Below the pieces are notes generated by a model that had not been told where the DNA came from, did not search any database, and worked only from the letters and a program-made list of their open reading frames with translations. From contig NW_024609846.1 of the NCBI RefSeq assembly GCF_016920785.2, positions 107,994,831 through 108,058,830 of the forward strand: DNA of 64,000 nt. Direction: 5' to 3'. Made by a program: the position numbers and the translations under genes. Each line of letters opens with the position of its first letter. The first letter of the stretch is position 1. This stretch comes from Ixodes scapularis (Eukaryota > Arthropoda > Arachnida > Ixodida > Ixodidae). This document shows positions 46,837-57,611 of this stretch, one piece after another.

Positions 46837-47885
46837 CTGATGGCAGAAGTGGACAGAGCATAAAGGTAAGCATTAAAATTTTATCTGATTTGTAGCTTAG
46901 CCAAACAATGCCATAATGAAAACAGCTAAGACTTAATTGCGAGCTAAAAGTATGTTTCTTTCCTCTACAGCTCGTTAAAAAATTACAGGCAGGAAACACG
47001 AAGATATCTTAATCATCATAATTTCGAACTTTCCTTGTTAGCGTTTGCCATATTAAAAAAAAAATATTTGGCCAAAGAGCCCAAACACGTACCTGAACTC
47101 TGCTCACTTCACTTCCTTACCACACAATAATGTCTGTCTGGTATAGTCACATTCACCATGGCAGCGAAACCTATCCTGAATAAACATATACGCGAAAGCA
47201 GCTTCTGAAGCGAGCAATGGCCGACGTAAGCTTCCGAACACGGTCTCCGGCAATCAACGCGGCAATTCTCGCCAAAACCGAACGCGCAGGTGCTGAGGTA
47301 GAAACTGATAGCAGGACGAGCTCGGCTGGTCAGCCCCAAGCGGCAAGCACGCCGCTAGGGGCTGGCCAGACGAGCATCGCTGCAAAGCGGCAGATGCGCC
47401 TGCCGTTGCATCATCGCGTGCTAGTGTTGCGTTCGTTTTCAGAGGCTGCAAGACGCATTGGTCGTGATGCTTGCGCACGCTAAGCTTACTATGTGGATTT
47501 AGCAGGAATGACGTTTCGGTGGAAAGGTTACAGGAAAACCGTACCCAATAGGCGTACCCACTACAGAAGACCATATCTTGTCTTCTATATTGGGCACGCT
47601 TTGGTCTGTGTGGAAGCATAGATTGGAGACCCAAACTAGCGTTTTCGCGTATACATTATTAGAAGACATTGAGAACATGACGTCGGCTGTAGCTAGCTAC
47701 CGACTGCGTTCTCGCGTGCCTCTATCCAGCAGTCGCTTCTTTTTACAGTCACGGTGACCATAGCATATGGTATTTACCATTTGGAAGAAGACGGCGATTT
47801 GTGAAGACCAAGTGAGCGTTTTGGCTCTTTCGCAATGCTTGTCAACGGGCGGAATGTGAGGGAAGTGATTTTGAGGCAACGTTAC

Positions 47886-48027
47886 TGTATATCGCACGTC
47901 GGGACACACCCGAAAGCGGTGATTGCTGAGAGACAAAGACGTTTATTCATGCGCTTTTGGTTGCGACTACAGCGGGCTGGCGGCGCTGCTTGTAGCGGTA
48001 ATGCGTATAATGATGCCGCTGCCCACA
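47886..48027 (-). repeat. 3' LTR of minus-strand element
   Basis: Starts TGTGGGC on the minus strand and ends GATATACA; contains AATAAACG (polyadenylation-type signal). Pairs with 52072-52213. Confidence 0.9.
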
Positions 48028-48040
48028 TCTCCCTTTCTTT
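48028..48040 (-). promoter_or_regulatory. polypurine tract
   Basis: Minus-strand AAAGAAAGGGAGA directly upstream of the 3' LTR. Confidence 0.8.
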
Positions 48041-48246
48041 AATAAAAGCAAACAAGTCTGGATCTAAGGCTTTGCTCAGTCACACTTTATGTAGCGACAC
48101 GACTTGCGGAGCTGCTGTGAGCTTCTCTGTAGTGCCACCGGTTGGAATCCCGAAGGCTGTGGCGTCGTCGTTGTAGGGCTGTGGGAGCGGATATGCTCTC
48201 AGTTGCGACGAGGCTGTGGTTCATCTTCGTTCGCCACTATGTAGGA

Positions 48247-48987
48247 TCAGGGTGCAGGGCCGTCTGTGACTACGTCTGCTGGCGACCAGTGAGAGGTCCA
48301 ACAGTCGAACACAAAGACCGTCGACCCAGGGTGCCGACGCCCTAGAGTTCTTGTACGTTTCTTGTAGTAGGTCTGTTTGCTCTGGCGCATCTCCTTAAGC
48401 CTTGCAGTCACCTGCTGGGGCGGCACTGTCTCAGGCTCTAAAAGCTTGCGGTGCGTAGGCAGCAATGTCCTTGTCCTTCTTCCCATCAGACGCTGGACTG
48501 GGGATTGCTGGAGCCTGTCTCTTGGCATGTTCCTCCATTCCAACAGGGCGCTGTAGAGGTCTGCCGTGTCGTAGAGAGTCGTGCTCAGAAGCTTCTTTGC
48601 CTCTTGGACGGCTCGCTCAACCATTGCGTTGGAACGGGGGTAGTGTGGACTTGATGTCGCGTGGATGATGTCACACCGCTCCATGGATTCAGCAAACTTG
48701 TGTCTGTTAAACTGTGGCCCTTTGTCACTGGTCAGCTTGTTGGGAAGACCATGCGTAATGAATACCGCTTCGCAGAACTTTCTGATAACAATTGCCCTTC
48801 TGCGTTTCAAGTGTCGAAGTTCGAAATAAAACGAATAAAAGACCACGATGATCACATACTCTTCTTCTGCTTGGTGGAAAAGGTCCACGCCAACTGTCTG
48901 CCAGGGCACTTCTGGGACATCATGGCTCATCATCAGCAGCCGTTGTTTCCTATGCTTGTGTTGTCTGCAAAGCGCACATCTTTCCAC
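48247..48987 (-). pseudogene. integrase of minus-strand element
   Basis: A 246-codon open frame. The upstream part has CALCRQHKHRKQ (the second half of the HHCC zinc finger). The core has PWQTVGVDLF with the first catalytic Asp, LTSDKGPQFN with the second (Lys in place of the usual Asn), and SSPHYPRSNAMVERAVQEAK with the Glu. A C-terminal stretch QQVTARLKEMRQSKQTYYKK follows. The DDE triad is therefore still present. Strand-central residues between the two Asp look degraded (VVFYSFYFELRHLKRRR). Such proteins resemble those annotated as K02A2.6-like in invertebrates. Confidence 0.85.
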
Positions 48988-49177
48988 TTTCTCGTGGGTG
49001 TCCGCTGATATTCCAGATCAAAACATGACGTCTCTGGCACGTTGTTTCATCTGTTTTGTACCCCCATGGGCTGCATGCAGGAGGAAGGACTTCGTTCCTC
49101 GTAGTGCAGGGAATGATCAGTCTGTTTGATCGGAAGAGGAGGTCGCCTTCCAAATGGATCTCATCAAGGTACGGCCA

Positions 49178-50320
49178 TTAGGCTCGGATTTGTTCAGGGA
49201 TTACGTTTTTGTCCTCTGGCCACTTCGTGCTTGCATACTCCCTCAGGATGCGGAGATACTCATCTTGGTTCGTTGCCCGCTTGATCTGTGGAAGTCTTTC
49301 TGCGGAAACTGAAAGCTCTTGAATTACGTTCACTTGGAAGTGTTCTTCCTCTGGTACCTTCCCTTTCAATGGAAACCGATACAGGGCGTCTCTGATGAGC
49401 ATCTCGTTTCCCAGCTTGTATTTATCTTAAGTGAATATTTCTGGAGAACCAGGCGCATTCTTTGCAGACGTAGCGGACACTGGTGAAGCGATCTCCTGAT
49501 CATCGTCTCGAGAGGGCGGTGGTCACTTTCCACCAGGATGCACGGCTGAGCGAAGACGTAGTCGTGAAAGCGTGAGCAGTCATGCAAAACGGCTAGCATC
49601 TCCTTTTAAATTTTTGCATATCTCTCTTGACTTCAGTCAGTGAGCAAGAAGAGTAGGCCAGGGGGCGTCCATTCTGCAGGATGACCGCTCCTAGTCCTCG
49701 TTGGCTAGCATCTACCTGCAACACAAGGGGCTGCGTCTTGTCGTAGTGTGCCAGAACCAGTGCCTGTGATAGGGCTGTCCGAAGACGCTGAAAGATCTCT
49801 TGTTGCTCTTGTTGGGAGTCGGTCGAGAACCAAGCATTGTCCCTCTTTAGCAGGTCTCGTTGAGGTGCACTTATGTCCGACGTGTTCGGAATAAACCTGG
49901 CAACGAAGTTCACCATTCCCAGAAATGTGTTCTGTTTCTTTGAATATGTTTTTATTTATGTCTGCAAATACCTGGAATCTGAACTGCAAGTATGTCCTCC
50001 GCTCTGTTCGAGTCGATTGAGAGTCTTTTGTCGGTTAGCACAAAGCCGAGGTAGCGTACCTCCGCTTTCAAGAAGTGGCACTTGGCCAGGTTCAGCTTGA
50101 GGTTCACCTCTTGGCACCATTGCAGGACATTTTATAGATGTCTGTCGTGCTCTTCTTTTGTGAAACTCCACACCAGTATGTCGTCCATGACCACTTCGAC
50201 GTCGTTGAGACCTCTGAGCACCTGATGCATTGCTCTATAGAAGACGTCTGGGGCAGCGACAATTTCGAATGGCAACCGGAGGATATTATATCTTCCGTAA
50301 TGCGTGCTCATGGTAGACAA
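49178..50320 (-). pseudogene. RT C-terminal half and RNase H of minus-strand element
   Basis: From high to low coordinates: GRYNILRLPFEIVAAPDVFY and VVMDDILVW (palm motif C with MDD) at 50132-50320; then MVNFVARFIPNTSDISAP and PLVLQVDASQRGLGAVILQN (RNase H, first Asp) at 49593-49916; VESDHRPLETMIRR at 49366-49599; and LLIRDALYRFPLKGKVPEE near 49400. Three frame changes separate them. Inactive. Confidence 0.8.
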
Positions 50321-50350
50321 ATAGGAGCAGGGCTTGTCAAATCGAATCTG

Positions 50351-51196
50351 TCAAAATCCTGTGGCGTCTAATGTAGAAAAGTACTTGGCACCCTCGATGT
50401 TTATGACGATGTCCTCCAGCGTCGGCATGTGGCAATGCTCCCTCCTGAGCGCTTTTTTGAGGTCAAATGAGTCCAAGCATATTCTTATAGTGGTCTTCTT
50501 GACCACAACTACCATCTGGCTGGCCCATTCAGTCAGTTCGGTGATGGGGGTTATCACTTCATTTACTTCTATTTGGTCGATTTCAGCCTTGACCTTGTCA
50601 CGGTGTGCCAGTGCGACGCTACGGGCTGGCTTAACTACACCTTGCGATCCTTGGTACAGTTTCATGTGGTACACCACCCCACGTAGTTCACCTAGACCCT
50701 TGAACGTCTCTTCAAACGGTCGTGCCGCTTTGTAGAGTTGGCCCTCTACTGCCACTGTGGCCACAAGTGTGATGAGCCCTATCTCGTGGGGCAGTTCACC
50801 ACTGAAGGTTGCTTGCACCGGCACTCGCACAACGCAAAACGGTGCCCGAGCAGCTCCATGTTTGCTGGACACTTGCAGAGTCACCTTTCCGGCTGCTTTC
50901 TTTTTCTGGCCGAAAAATGTTTTCAGTAGTGCGCTGCTTGGCTCCAACTCCTTGTACACACAAGGAGTTGGAGCCAAGCAGCGCACTACTGTTGGAGCCA
51001 AGCAGCGCACGCCTTCAGTTGCTTGAGTGAAATCACTGAACTGTTTGCTCGTGTATCCAAGTTGCGAAACCACTGGCTTTCCTTCAATGTTGATCTCGGC
51101 TTTCCGGACTCCACCTTTTTGCGTGTAGCTCGACGAGACAGCACGGAGAAAGCAGCCTCCTTCGCATTTTACGCTGTCAACCTTCCGAGTCTTCAT
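50351..51196 (-). pseudogene. collapsed protease and RT N-terminal half of minus-strand element
   Basis: The open frame begins after the gag zinc knuckle. AEINIEGKPVVSQLGYTSKQ is where the aspartic protease should start (a DTGA motif is expected just after VVSQL), but no DTGA is present and the remainder jumps to post-protease sequence. This implies that most of the protease is deleted. RT begins with YHMKLYQGSQGVVKPARSVA and continues with LTEWASQMVVVVKK and YFSTLDATGF (palm motif A with Asp). An inverted 31-bp duplication and a further 20-bp copy insert PT-VVRCLAPT-PCVYKELEP-like residues at about codons 65-90. Confidence 0.75.
50925..51010. repeat. perfect 31-bp hairpin with a third partial copy
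   Basis: 50925-50955 and 50960-50990 are exact inverse copies with only ACAC between them. Positions 50991-51010 repeat 50967-50986 exactly (GTTGGAGCCAAGCAGCGCAC). Confidence 0.97.
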
Positions 51197-51199
51197 CTG

Positions 51200-51815
51200 T
51201 CCGGCGCCTCTCTTGTTAGGCTTCTTTGATCGGCAGACGCTCGCGAAGTGGTTGAGCTTTCCGGACTGCTTGCATTTCTTGCCTTCTGTGGGGCAGGCTT
51301 AGTTCTTCTGGTACGCGTAACCGCACTTCGCTCACGCCTTGTTAATCTGTACGAAGTTGCCCTCTTCAGTGCCGTCCTGGTGCTTGTCGGCGTTGCCGCG
51401 GCCTACTTCGGTCGTTTTCTGTATCTCTTGTACCTGCTTGGTCGTCTCTTGCGTGCGACAAATTTTCCCGAGCTTGCGGAAATATGGGTTCTTGTTGATC
51501 AGATGCCTTTGCAACCGCTTGTCCTTTATGCCTTGGAAGATGCGGCTCTTCAACATCCTCTCTTCGAGCTGCCTGTACTCGCAGTTCCGTACTCGCAGTT
51601 CCGCCAGCCATTCATCGAAGCGTTCTCCCGACTTTTTGTGTCTTGTGCCGAAAACGAAGTCGTGGTGCGCGAGGTTAACGACGGGCTTGCAGTGCCCCTC
51701 AAATCTTTCAAATAGCTTGTCTACGTCGTCGCGATCCGCTTCCGTTTCCAAATTGAACGTGCGGAAGATCCTCCGTCCCTCTTTACCGATTAGGACCAAA
51801 AACGTCGCCGCATGA
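51200..51815 (-). pseudogene. gag of minus-strand element
   Basis: Capsid-type helices in the frame at 51332-51799: FNLETEADRDDVDKLFERFE, FGTRHKKSGERFDEWLAELR, LKSRIFQGIKDKRLQRHL. After a frame change a zinc-knuckle segment KCKQSGKLNHFASVCRSKK (near 51215-51275) has the C-x2-C-x4-H-x4-C layout, but its second Cys is Ser. No clear start codon could be fixed. The N-terminus probably lies between 51800 and 52010. Confidence 0.7.
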
Positions 51816-52053
51816 ATGTCTTTAGGCTTCGTTTCGAGCCCGGTCGTAGTCGCGTAGAGCTTGTACTCACTCGGTTAAAGTTTCCTTGCCACCCAAAGAT
51901 CTCGGGACATATCCAGGGTCTTCGGGACTGGTAGCAGGTATGTCACGTTTCCCGCTATCGCTGCTGTAGCCATTGCAGCAGCAGGGTTGCGCGGCTGTTC
52001 GGCGAAGGCTCAGCGTTAGGCCTGTTGAGATTAGGCCTACTTCGCCAGGTTCT

Positions 52054-52071
52054 TTGTGTCTTCTGACACCA
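52054..52071 (-). promoter_or_regulatory. primer binding site, Leu-tRNA type
   Basis: Directly inside the 5' LTR the minus strand reads TGGTGTCAGAAGACAC. TGGTGTCAG matches the complement of the 3' end of Leu tRNAs (CTGACACCA) used by several gypsy lineages. Confidence 0.7.
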
Positions 52072-52213
52072 TGTAGATGGCGCGTAGGGACACACCCGAA
52101 CGCGGTGATTGCCGAGAGACAAAGACCTTTATTCGTGCGAATTCGGTTGCGACTACAGAGGGCTGGCGGCGCTACTTGTGCCAGTAATGCGTATAACGAT
52201 GCCGCTTGCCACA
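52072..52213 (-). repeat. 5' LTR of minus-strand element
   Basis: Starts TGTGGCAAGCGGC and ends CGCCATCTACA on the minus strand, with AATAAAGG inside. Same length as the copy at 47886. Confidence 0.9.
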
Positions 52214-52980
52214 GTTTTTAGGACCACTCAGTTGGGAAACTAACATAGAGCCCGCTCTGAGAAAGTGGCACCGATCCGTACTCGAGAACCGAGCTAATGA
52301 GGATCACACCGCCGTCATTTCTCCCGCAGCGGCAACACGAGGAACTCCATGGAGTACCGCATTCTACAGCGTCCGCTGTGACTTCTATGTTTGGTTTAAT
52401 CGGCAATTTCGGTGCCCAAACAGATACGGGGGAAGGCCCGGAAGGGGTTTCAGGGGTGCCACCCCCGTCTCCCAAGCGGGCACGCCGCGAGTTACTACCG
52501 AAGTTAGGATGCGCAAAGGTCGTGACGCGCTGCCTGAAATCACCGAGGACACATGGTTGTATAAAAACAATATTAATAGTGCCGGAAAAACTTCCGAACA
52601 AAAGAGTTTTGAAAACATCACGTGCCCGTCATTTTGCGCTTAACTCCATTAATAGTTGCTACAAAAATTGTTTTTACGCAAACAGATGCTTTCTGAAAGC
52701 ACAAGGTGACCACAGAAAAGTAAAAGATTAGGAGCGGCGCTGTTGTCGTATTTAGCTCGGTCTCGGTGGATGCCAGCGGCCAAGGTTTCAACGATGAGTT
52801 CCCCAACTTAGTGTTTTAGTGACGTTGGCCTGAGGTAAGGACCTAGGGGTAGCCTGATGCTTCGACGAGTTTTACTCCAAAAACATGTTTTTGGCTATCT
52901 CGCGGCCGCTTCTGTTTACTCAAACGTAGGGCTAAAGTATCAAACTTATGTGCGTACTCTGCGAGTGTGTGTGTGTGTTT
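52214..52980. other. no gene seen
   Basis: Overlapping chance frames on both strands near 52260-52730 without recognisable domains. Confidence 0.4.
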
Positions 52981-52989
52981 CTCTTGTAA

Positions 52990-53230
52990 CACTCGGAAAG
53001 CGTTAAAAAGAAAAACATCGACAACGACAAGGTGTACAAGCACATGCTCGGAGATAGTGAAATTTTCGAGCTGGTCGAGAACCAGATACTCAAGAGTGCC
53101 TTCTAGGAAGGTAAAACGTTGAAGCTGTTCCCGCAAGAATTGCCCGTCAAGATGCAGGTAGTCGAGGAGTAAAACCTCATGAAGATCGCGTCCGCGTCGA
53201 ACAACTTTTTTAAGAAACTTTGGGTGTGAT
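52990..53230 (+). pseudogene. coding-like remnant of unknown protein
   Basis: One frame reads VYKHMLGDSEIFELVENQIL, LKLFPQELPVKMQVVEE and NLMKIASASNNFFKKLWV with only two internal stops in 80 codons and balanced composition. I do not recognise the family. It could be a processed pseudogene or a transposon fragment. No splice sites of the right kind border it. Confidence 0.3.
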
Positions 53231-54680
53231 CAATTTCCGCCTATAGCTTTGGAACATTGTGAAGGTGCTATCAAAAGGTTATCACTGTAAAGGCAACTAT
53301 AATCAGGCGTGCCTGGAGCACAGGTTTCTCCAGAAATTGAAATTAGGGTTGGTGTTTAAATTTCTAGTGTAGGGGGTTAGGGAGGGGGCATTGAGAACAA
53401 AGTAGTTGTTGCGAATTAGGGGGGTGCCTTCTGAAAAACAAGGGTAGCGTAAGACCCCCCCCCTCCCCTAGGGGGTGTGTAGGGAAATCACTGGTCTGGA
53501 CCATCTTGATTCAAGAAGTTGACTAAATCAAGGCAGTCGTCGAACGTGTTTGACACACATGCAGGGGCTCATTCGGAGTAATTTAACATATGTGTGACGC
53601 AGGCTTATGGAGATAAAGATGTGATCTTGCCACCCTTGACTTACCGCCATAAATACTTGTAGCGGGTTAAGCTGCATTAAAGTGCATCGCAATAAGATGT
53701 CTTGATGGTTTTATCTAAAGAACGGGGCGTGGTAGGCATATAATCTTAAAGTACAATTTTCTTATGTGTGTTTTTGGGCTTTTATGCTCGCTGGCGATGG
53801 TATATATTGCTTGGTTGATGATGAAATAAATTTAGTGGGAAGTAAGCGCCAGTCTTGTTGTACGTGTGCCTTCTTTGTCCTTGTCAAGTTTGCGCTATTT
53901 TAATCATGTCTAGTAAGAACCAACTAGCCCAAACAAAAGTCGTCTTGTCCTGCGTTACTTGAACATAACGCCGCTTCGCCGAAACGGTGCCATATTTCTG
54001 TTTGTCTGAGCGATATTCTTTATAACCCCGTATGCCGGCAAGAATTATGGTCGAAAAATTAAAACAATACAAATAATTGAAACAACTAATGTTCATATCC
54101 TCCGCTTTATTTTTAACAAGGCTTGTTTGGGGGGGGGGGGGGGGTTTTCTTAGCTGAGGTAAATCCTGTTTGATAGCTGTCAATAAGTGTATGAGATTTT
54201 TTTCGTACAAACGTTATTAGTGTAAAGGTTTTCAAAACTCGCCTTATCGATGTATGAGCTAGATATAAGGAACAAACTGAACTATACTGCCGTATTTTTG
54301 GTCTATAGCCCTCCCCTGCTGAATCGTCCGCAAAGGCCGATTTCAGCCAAAAAGAAAGCTTTTTCTTAGATGGTCCACACACCGTGCATAGTCCGCATTT
54401 GGTGCCCAACCAGAATGTAAAAATGATCATACATAGCACATCGTGACAAATGCGAGCTGTATTAGTGTTCACAAAGGAGCTTCTATCATATATAAATCAC
54501 CATTACTATACCACGGGCGTCCGAGAAACTTTTTTTAAGGAGAGGGAAACCCCATTTTTACGTGGGGGGGGGGGGGGGTAAGTGGCAGTTCATTTTTAGA
54601 TGCGCCGCTAGTCTTAGTAGAATGGGAGTCCTTGAATCGTAATAATATTCTTTTGTCGAGGGAAATAAGAGTAACGTATA
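53231..54680. other. intronic DNA with G/C runs
   Basis: Contains a C-run at 53453-53467, a G-run at 54130-54143 and another at 54566-54578. No coherent coding frame. Confidence 0.45.
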
Positions 54681-54983
54681 CACTAAAAAAAGCCCGTGCG
54701 CCAATACTGTCCCGCACAACACTCGGAGAACCAATCACCGACTTACGGAGGGAGCTCGGCGAATGACGATGCCGAAACATATCTTTACACCAAGAAACGA
54801 AGTTGTGACATTAAGCAATGCAAGCCTGACGTTTTGCATTGCTTAATGTCACAACTCAGATTGAGTTTTTTGGTCTAAACATATGTTTCGGCATCGTCAT
54901 ACACTGAGCTGCCTCCGTAAGTTGCGGTGATTGCCTCTCCGAGTGTTCTGCAAGAAACTAGACGCACGGCTTCTTTTAGACTG
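54681..54983. mobile_element. long-palindrome MITE (copy 2) flanked by TA
   Basis: Ends CACTAAAAAAAGCCCGTGCG and CGCACGGCTTCTTTTAGACTG are inverse, with TA on both outer sides (54679-54680 and 54984-54985). Long arms include ACACTCGGAGA / TCTCCGAGTGT, CGGCGAATGACGATGCCGAA / TTCGGCATCGTCAT and TTGTGACATTAAGCAATGCA / TGCATTGCTTAATGTCACAA. TA flanks would fit a Tc1/mariner-related MITE, but that is inference. Confidence 0.8.
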
Positions 54984-55109
54984 TATAGTTCGTCCCTTTG
55001 GATAGTACGCACCGGGTAAAATAGCATCTTTTAAACATGTATAGTCCGCGGACTATGCACCAGAAAATACGGTGCATTAAATTTTAAAGCAAATATAATT
55101 AAAACTTAC

Positions 55110-55177
55110 CACCGTTATCAAACCCATGTGTAATTTCATGACCTATAAACATCCCAATAGCTCCCATGTTGATTGAT
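55110..55177 (-). CDS. M13 metallopeptidase, exon 1 of those visible (zinc helix HEITH)
   Basis: 68 bp encoding SINMGAIGMFIGHEITHGFD then NG plus the first base of a Gly codon. HEITH is the HExxH zinc motif: two His bind zinc and the Glu activates water. The context (S-I-N-x-G-x-I-G-x-x-I-GHE-x-TH-x-FD) is diagnostic for peptidase family M13 (neprilysin, endothelin-converting enzyme and relatives). The acceptor is ATTCTTCAG, the donor GTAAGT, and the phase is 1 on both sides, fitting exon 2. Upstream exons (the NAYY and FPAGI regions) should lie to the right, but I found none before the window ends. M13 genes are numerous in ticks, so the orthologue is not named. Confidence 0.93.
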
Positions 55178-55199
55178 CTGAAGAATACAAGAAAAAGAC

Positions 55200-57600
55200 A
55201 TTAGGCACAATCTGGAAACGCACTTAAGCTTTGTTATAAAAGATTGACATCATGCAGAGTTTTAGGGTGTGACATTGAAGTAAATATGTTTTTGTAACTA
55301 TCTAACTTCAAGAACTTCCCAGGGGGCCCTCACAGGCACGGTGTTTCGAAGAATGGTGTGAAATCCAATGCTCTAACAGTACATAAGAAGAAGACAGTTC
55401 TCACAATTACTTCCGAAGACGCTGCCTCGGTGGCTCCCAACAGACATTTGAGAGTAGCCGTTTCGTAGAAGTTTTGTGTTATAAATTTAAGGTTATTGTC
55501 ACGCGAATAGAATAGTGTAAAACCCTTAATGTTCGCGAGCCCTTACTTTTCGCGAAATTGAAAATTTGCGAAATTTAAGGGCACACGAAAATTTCGGGCC
55601 TTAACAGTTTCAACGCAAGCGTCTGGAATTCGCAATATTTAGTTGCCGCGTTTATGTCCTTTGTAACAGATTGGCGAAAAGGAGGGGACCCAAGGATAAG
55701 CAGTTTTACAGTACACGATACGCGGCAAAGGTATAAAGTATATAGGTGCTGTGACGTTGTAAGGTCCCCATCGTATTGTTAAACTATATAAAAAAAGATG
55801 CAGGACACGTGATTTATATGAACTGTTTTTTAAATGTCTTTGTTTCGACGCTTACTGTATACAATGTTTTAGCTAACTTGTCTCAATTATTTGGATAAAG
55901 CCGTTACACATATTTAACAAATGCAGAGTTTTCCGCAGTCCCAGTGAGCAAGTCAATCTATTTTTATAGTGTGCCAAACTGGCTACCTAATACAAATGAA
56001 ATAACTAGCTTTTTAAGTAATAACTCGCTTGCAAACCTTCCCATACGAAGTTGTAGAGAGCGTGGAGAAAGATCTCCTTGTGTGATTTACATAAAAGTAG
56101 CATTTGTGTATATAATTTGTGTAGTTTTAAGAAGAAAAAGTGAGGCACGCAACATTTAAAAACTATATTAGGTGACTGTTACCTCTAGCAAACAGCAATA
56201 TTAGTGCTCTTAGACACGTGAAGTTTTTTTAAATCTCGCGCGCTTCCTTGAAGGCTACAGAAAAGTAGACGCCCCAGGACCACCTTGGTGGATACGATAC
56301 AATTGGGTTGTGAGAATCAGCCGCGCTATCTCGTGAAGGGACACAAGAATAAGTCCCACATTCGTGCTCGTTGGCTTACGCTTTTTTCTTTGCCCGTGTG
56401 CCCCGGTGTATGTGTGAACTGACGGTGCTCGTGCAGGCTAGCGCGAGATTCATGTGTTAAGGCCACGGTGGAAGAAATACATTTATGTTGCAGCAGTTTG
56501 GCCTTGCTGCTGCCCATAGGGAGGTACGACACCGGGAATACAGTTCAACAAGACTAGCGTTTATTACCTTTAGGGTTCCCAGCGGCGACATCCGCTGGGC
56601 AGAGTTTGCCTGACCTTTATAGCGGGATGTGCGGTGCTTTCACACCTCTCTCCAGCTTAAGCACGCGAGCGCCCCCACAAGGTGATGACTCTCTCTTCGA
56701 TGCGGCGACCACATTACGTTCAGCACACCAAGCGTGCTTCACTCGCACGGGGATAGATGGCGCTCAACTATAAGGGGTCTTGGGAAGGCTTGTTGTATAG
56801 AGGGTTTGTGAAGGAAATTATGTATTCTTTATTCTGTCCCTGTGTACTGTGAGATGAAATGATGAATTTATGTCGGCGCATTAGCACTCATTGCCATTTC
56901 CCTCGTGCGATTGCTGTTTTTAAACGAGAACATTCCGATGATGAATCAACTTGACAAAATACTGGTATAAATATAAAGCTTCCGGACACAATCTGCTGCC
57001 TTTTCAATAATTTAGAGTAATTTAAAATAATTTCATTAAACAGTTGGGCCGTGCTCGCATATTTTGCCCGACAATGCTTGGTAACAGTTCCGTAAATTGT
57101 TTACGCACATTGCGTGGCTTTATCAGGGTCGGGTGATTTTTACCACCCTGCTCCTGCCTTCTTATTGAAAAAAAGATAAATTCTAATGATGTTACATATG
57201 GGGCCTAAATAATTATTTACATCCGTAGAAAGGCATTACAAATGATTTGTACATACGATGTCAACGGGTACTATGGTAATAGAAACCATGTCAGTAGAAA
57301 ACATTTTTATTTATGATGACATCGAGATTAAAATGAGGACAGAGTGGCTGAAAATCAAACAGTAGTAGCGGTTACAGGACATAGATCACTTTTCATCTAT
57401 GCACTCAGAGTATGGTGTAACCCCGTCTTACTCGTAAAAAAAATACCCGAGAAAAAGTTTTGCTATCAAATGTATGAAAAATGCTGAACTCACTGCATAC
57501 TACCAAATTACGCCATTTCCTACATCCCGTGTTTCTCGCCCACGCTCTTAAACTAAAACAAGCACTGCTTTGCTGATTTCTTATTTTCTTGAGCTTGTTT
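55200..57600. other. presumed upstream intron of the M13 gene
   Basis: Searched on the minus strand for the FPAGI and NAYY segments that precede HExxH in M13 enzymes; not seen. At 55520-55610 a run of TTCGCGAA/AAATTTCG/CCCTTA words forms an imperfect palindrome. A possible solo LTR is listed separately. Confidence 0.4.
56528..56790 (-). promoter_or_regulatory. candidate solo LTR or retroelement promoter
   Basis: On the minus strand a GC-rich stretch leads to TATAAAGG (56614-56621), then AATAAA (56560-56565) and ends near CCGGTGTCGTACCTCCC. A TATA box followed about 50 bp later by a polyadenylation signal is the order of an LTR. No partner LTR is in the window, and the borders are uncertain. 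Confidence 0.3.
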
Positions 57601-57611
57601 GTTCCTGCTCA

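Larger units (their letters stand above)
47886..52213 (-). mobile_element. Ty3/Gypsy-type LTR retrotransposon with 142-bp LTRs
   Basis: Paired 142-bp direct repeats bound an internal region with primer site, gag with zinc knuckle, RT, RNase H and integrase in gypsy order. All are on the minus strand, within intron 1-2 of the M13 gene. The LTRs differ at about 19 of 142 aligned positions by my count, without gaps, so the insertion is old. Flanking 5-mers GTTAC and GTTTT share three of five bases, a decayed target duplication at best. The protease is missing and many frameshifts are present. Its proteins differ clearly from the family at 57.6 kb. Confidence 0.92.

Noticed and set aside
47217..47634. 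Overlapping plus and minus frames near 47.2-47.6 kb
   Set aside because: They overlap each other completely, have no conserved motif, and lie outside the LTR element bounded at 47886.
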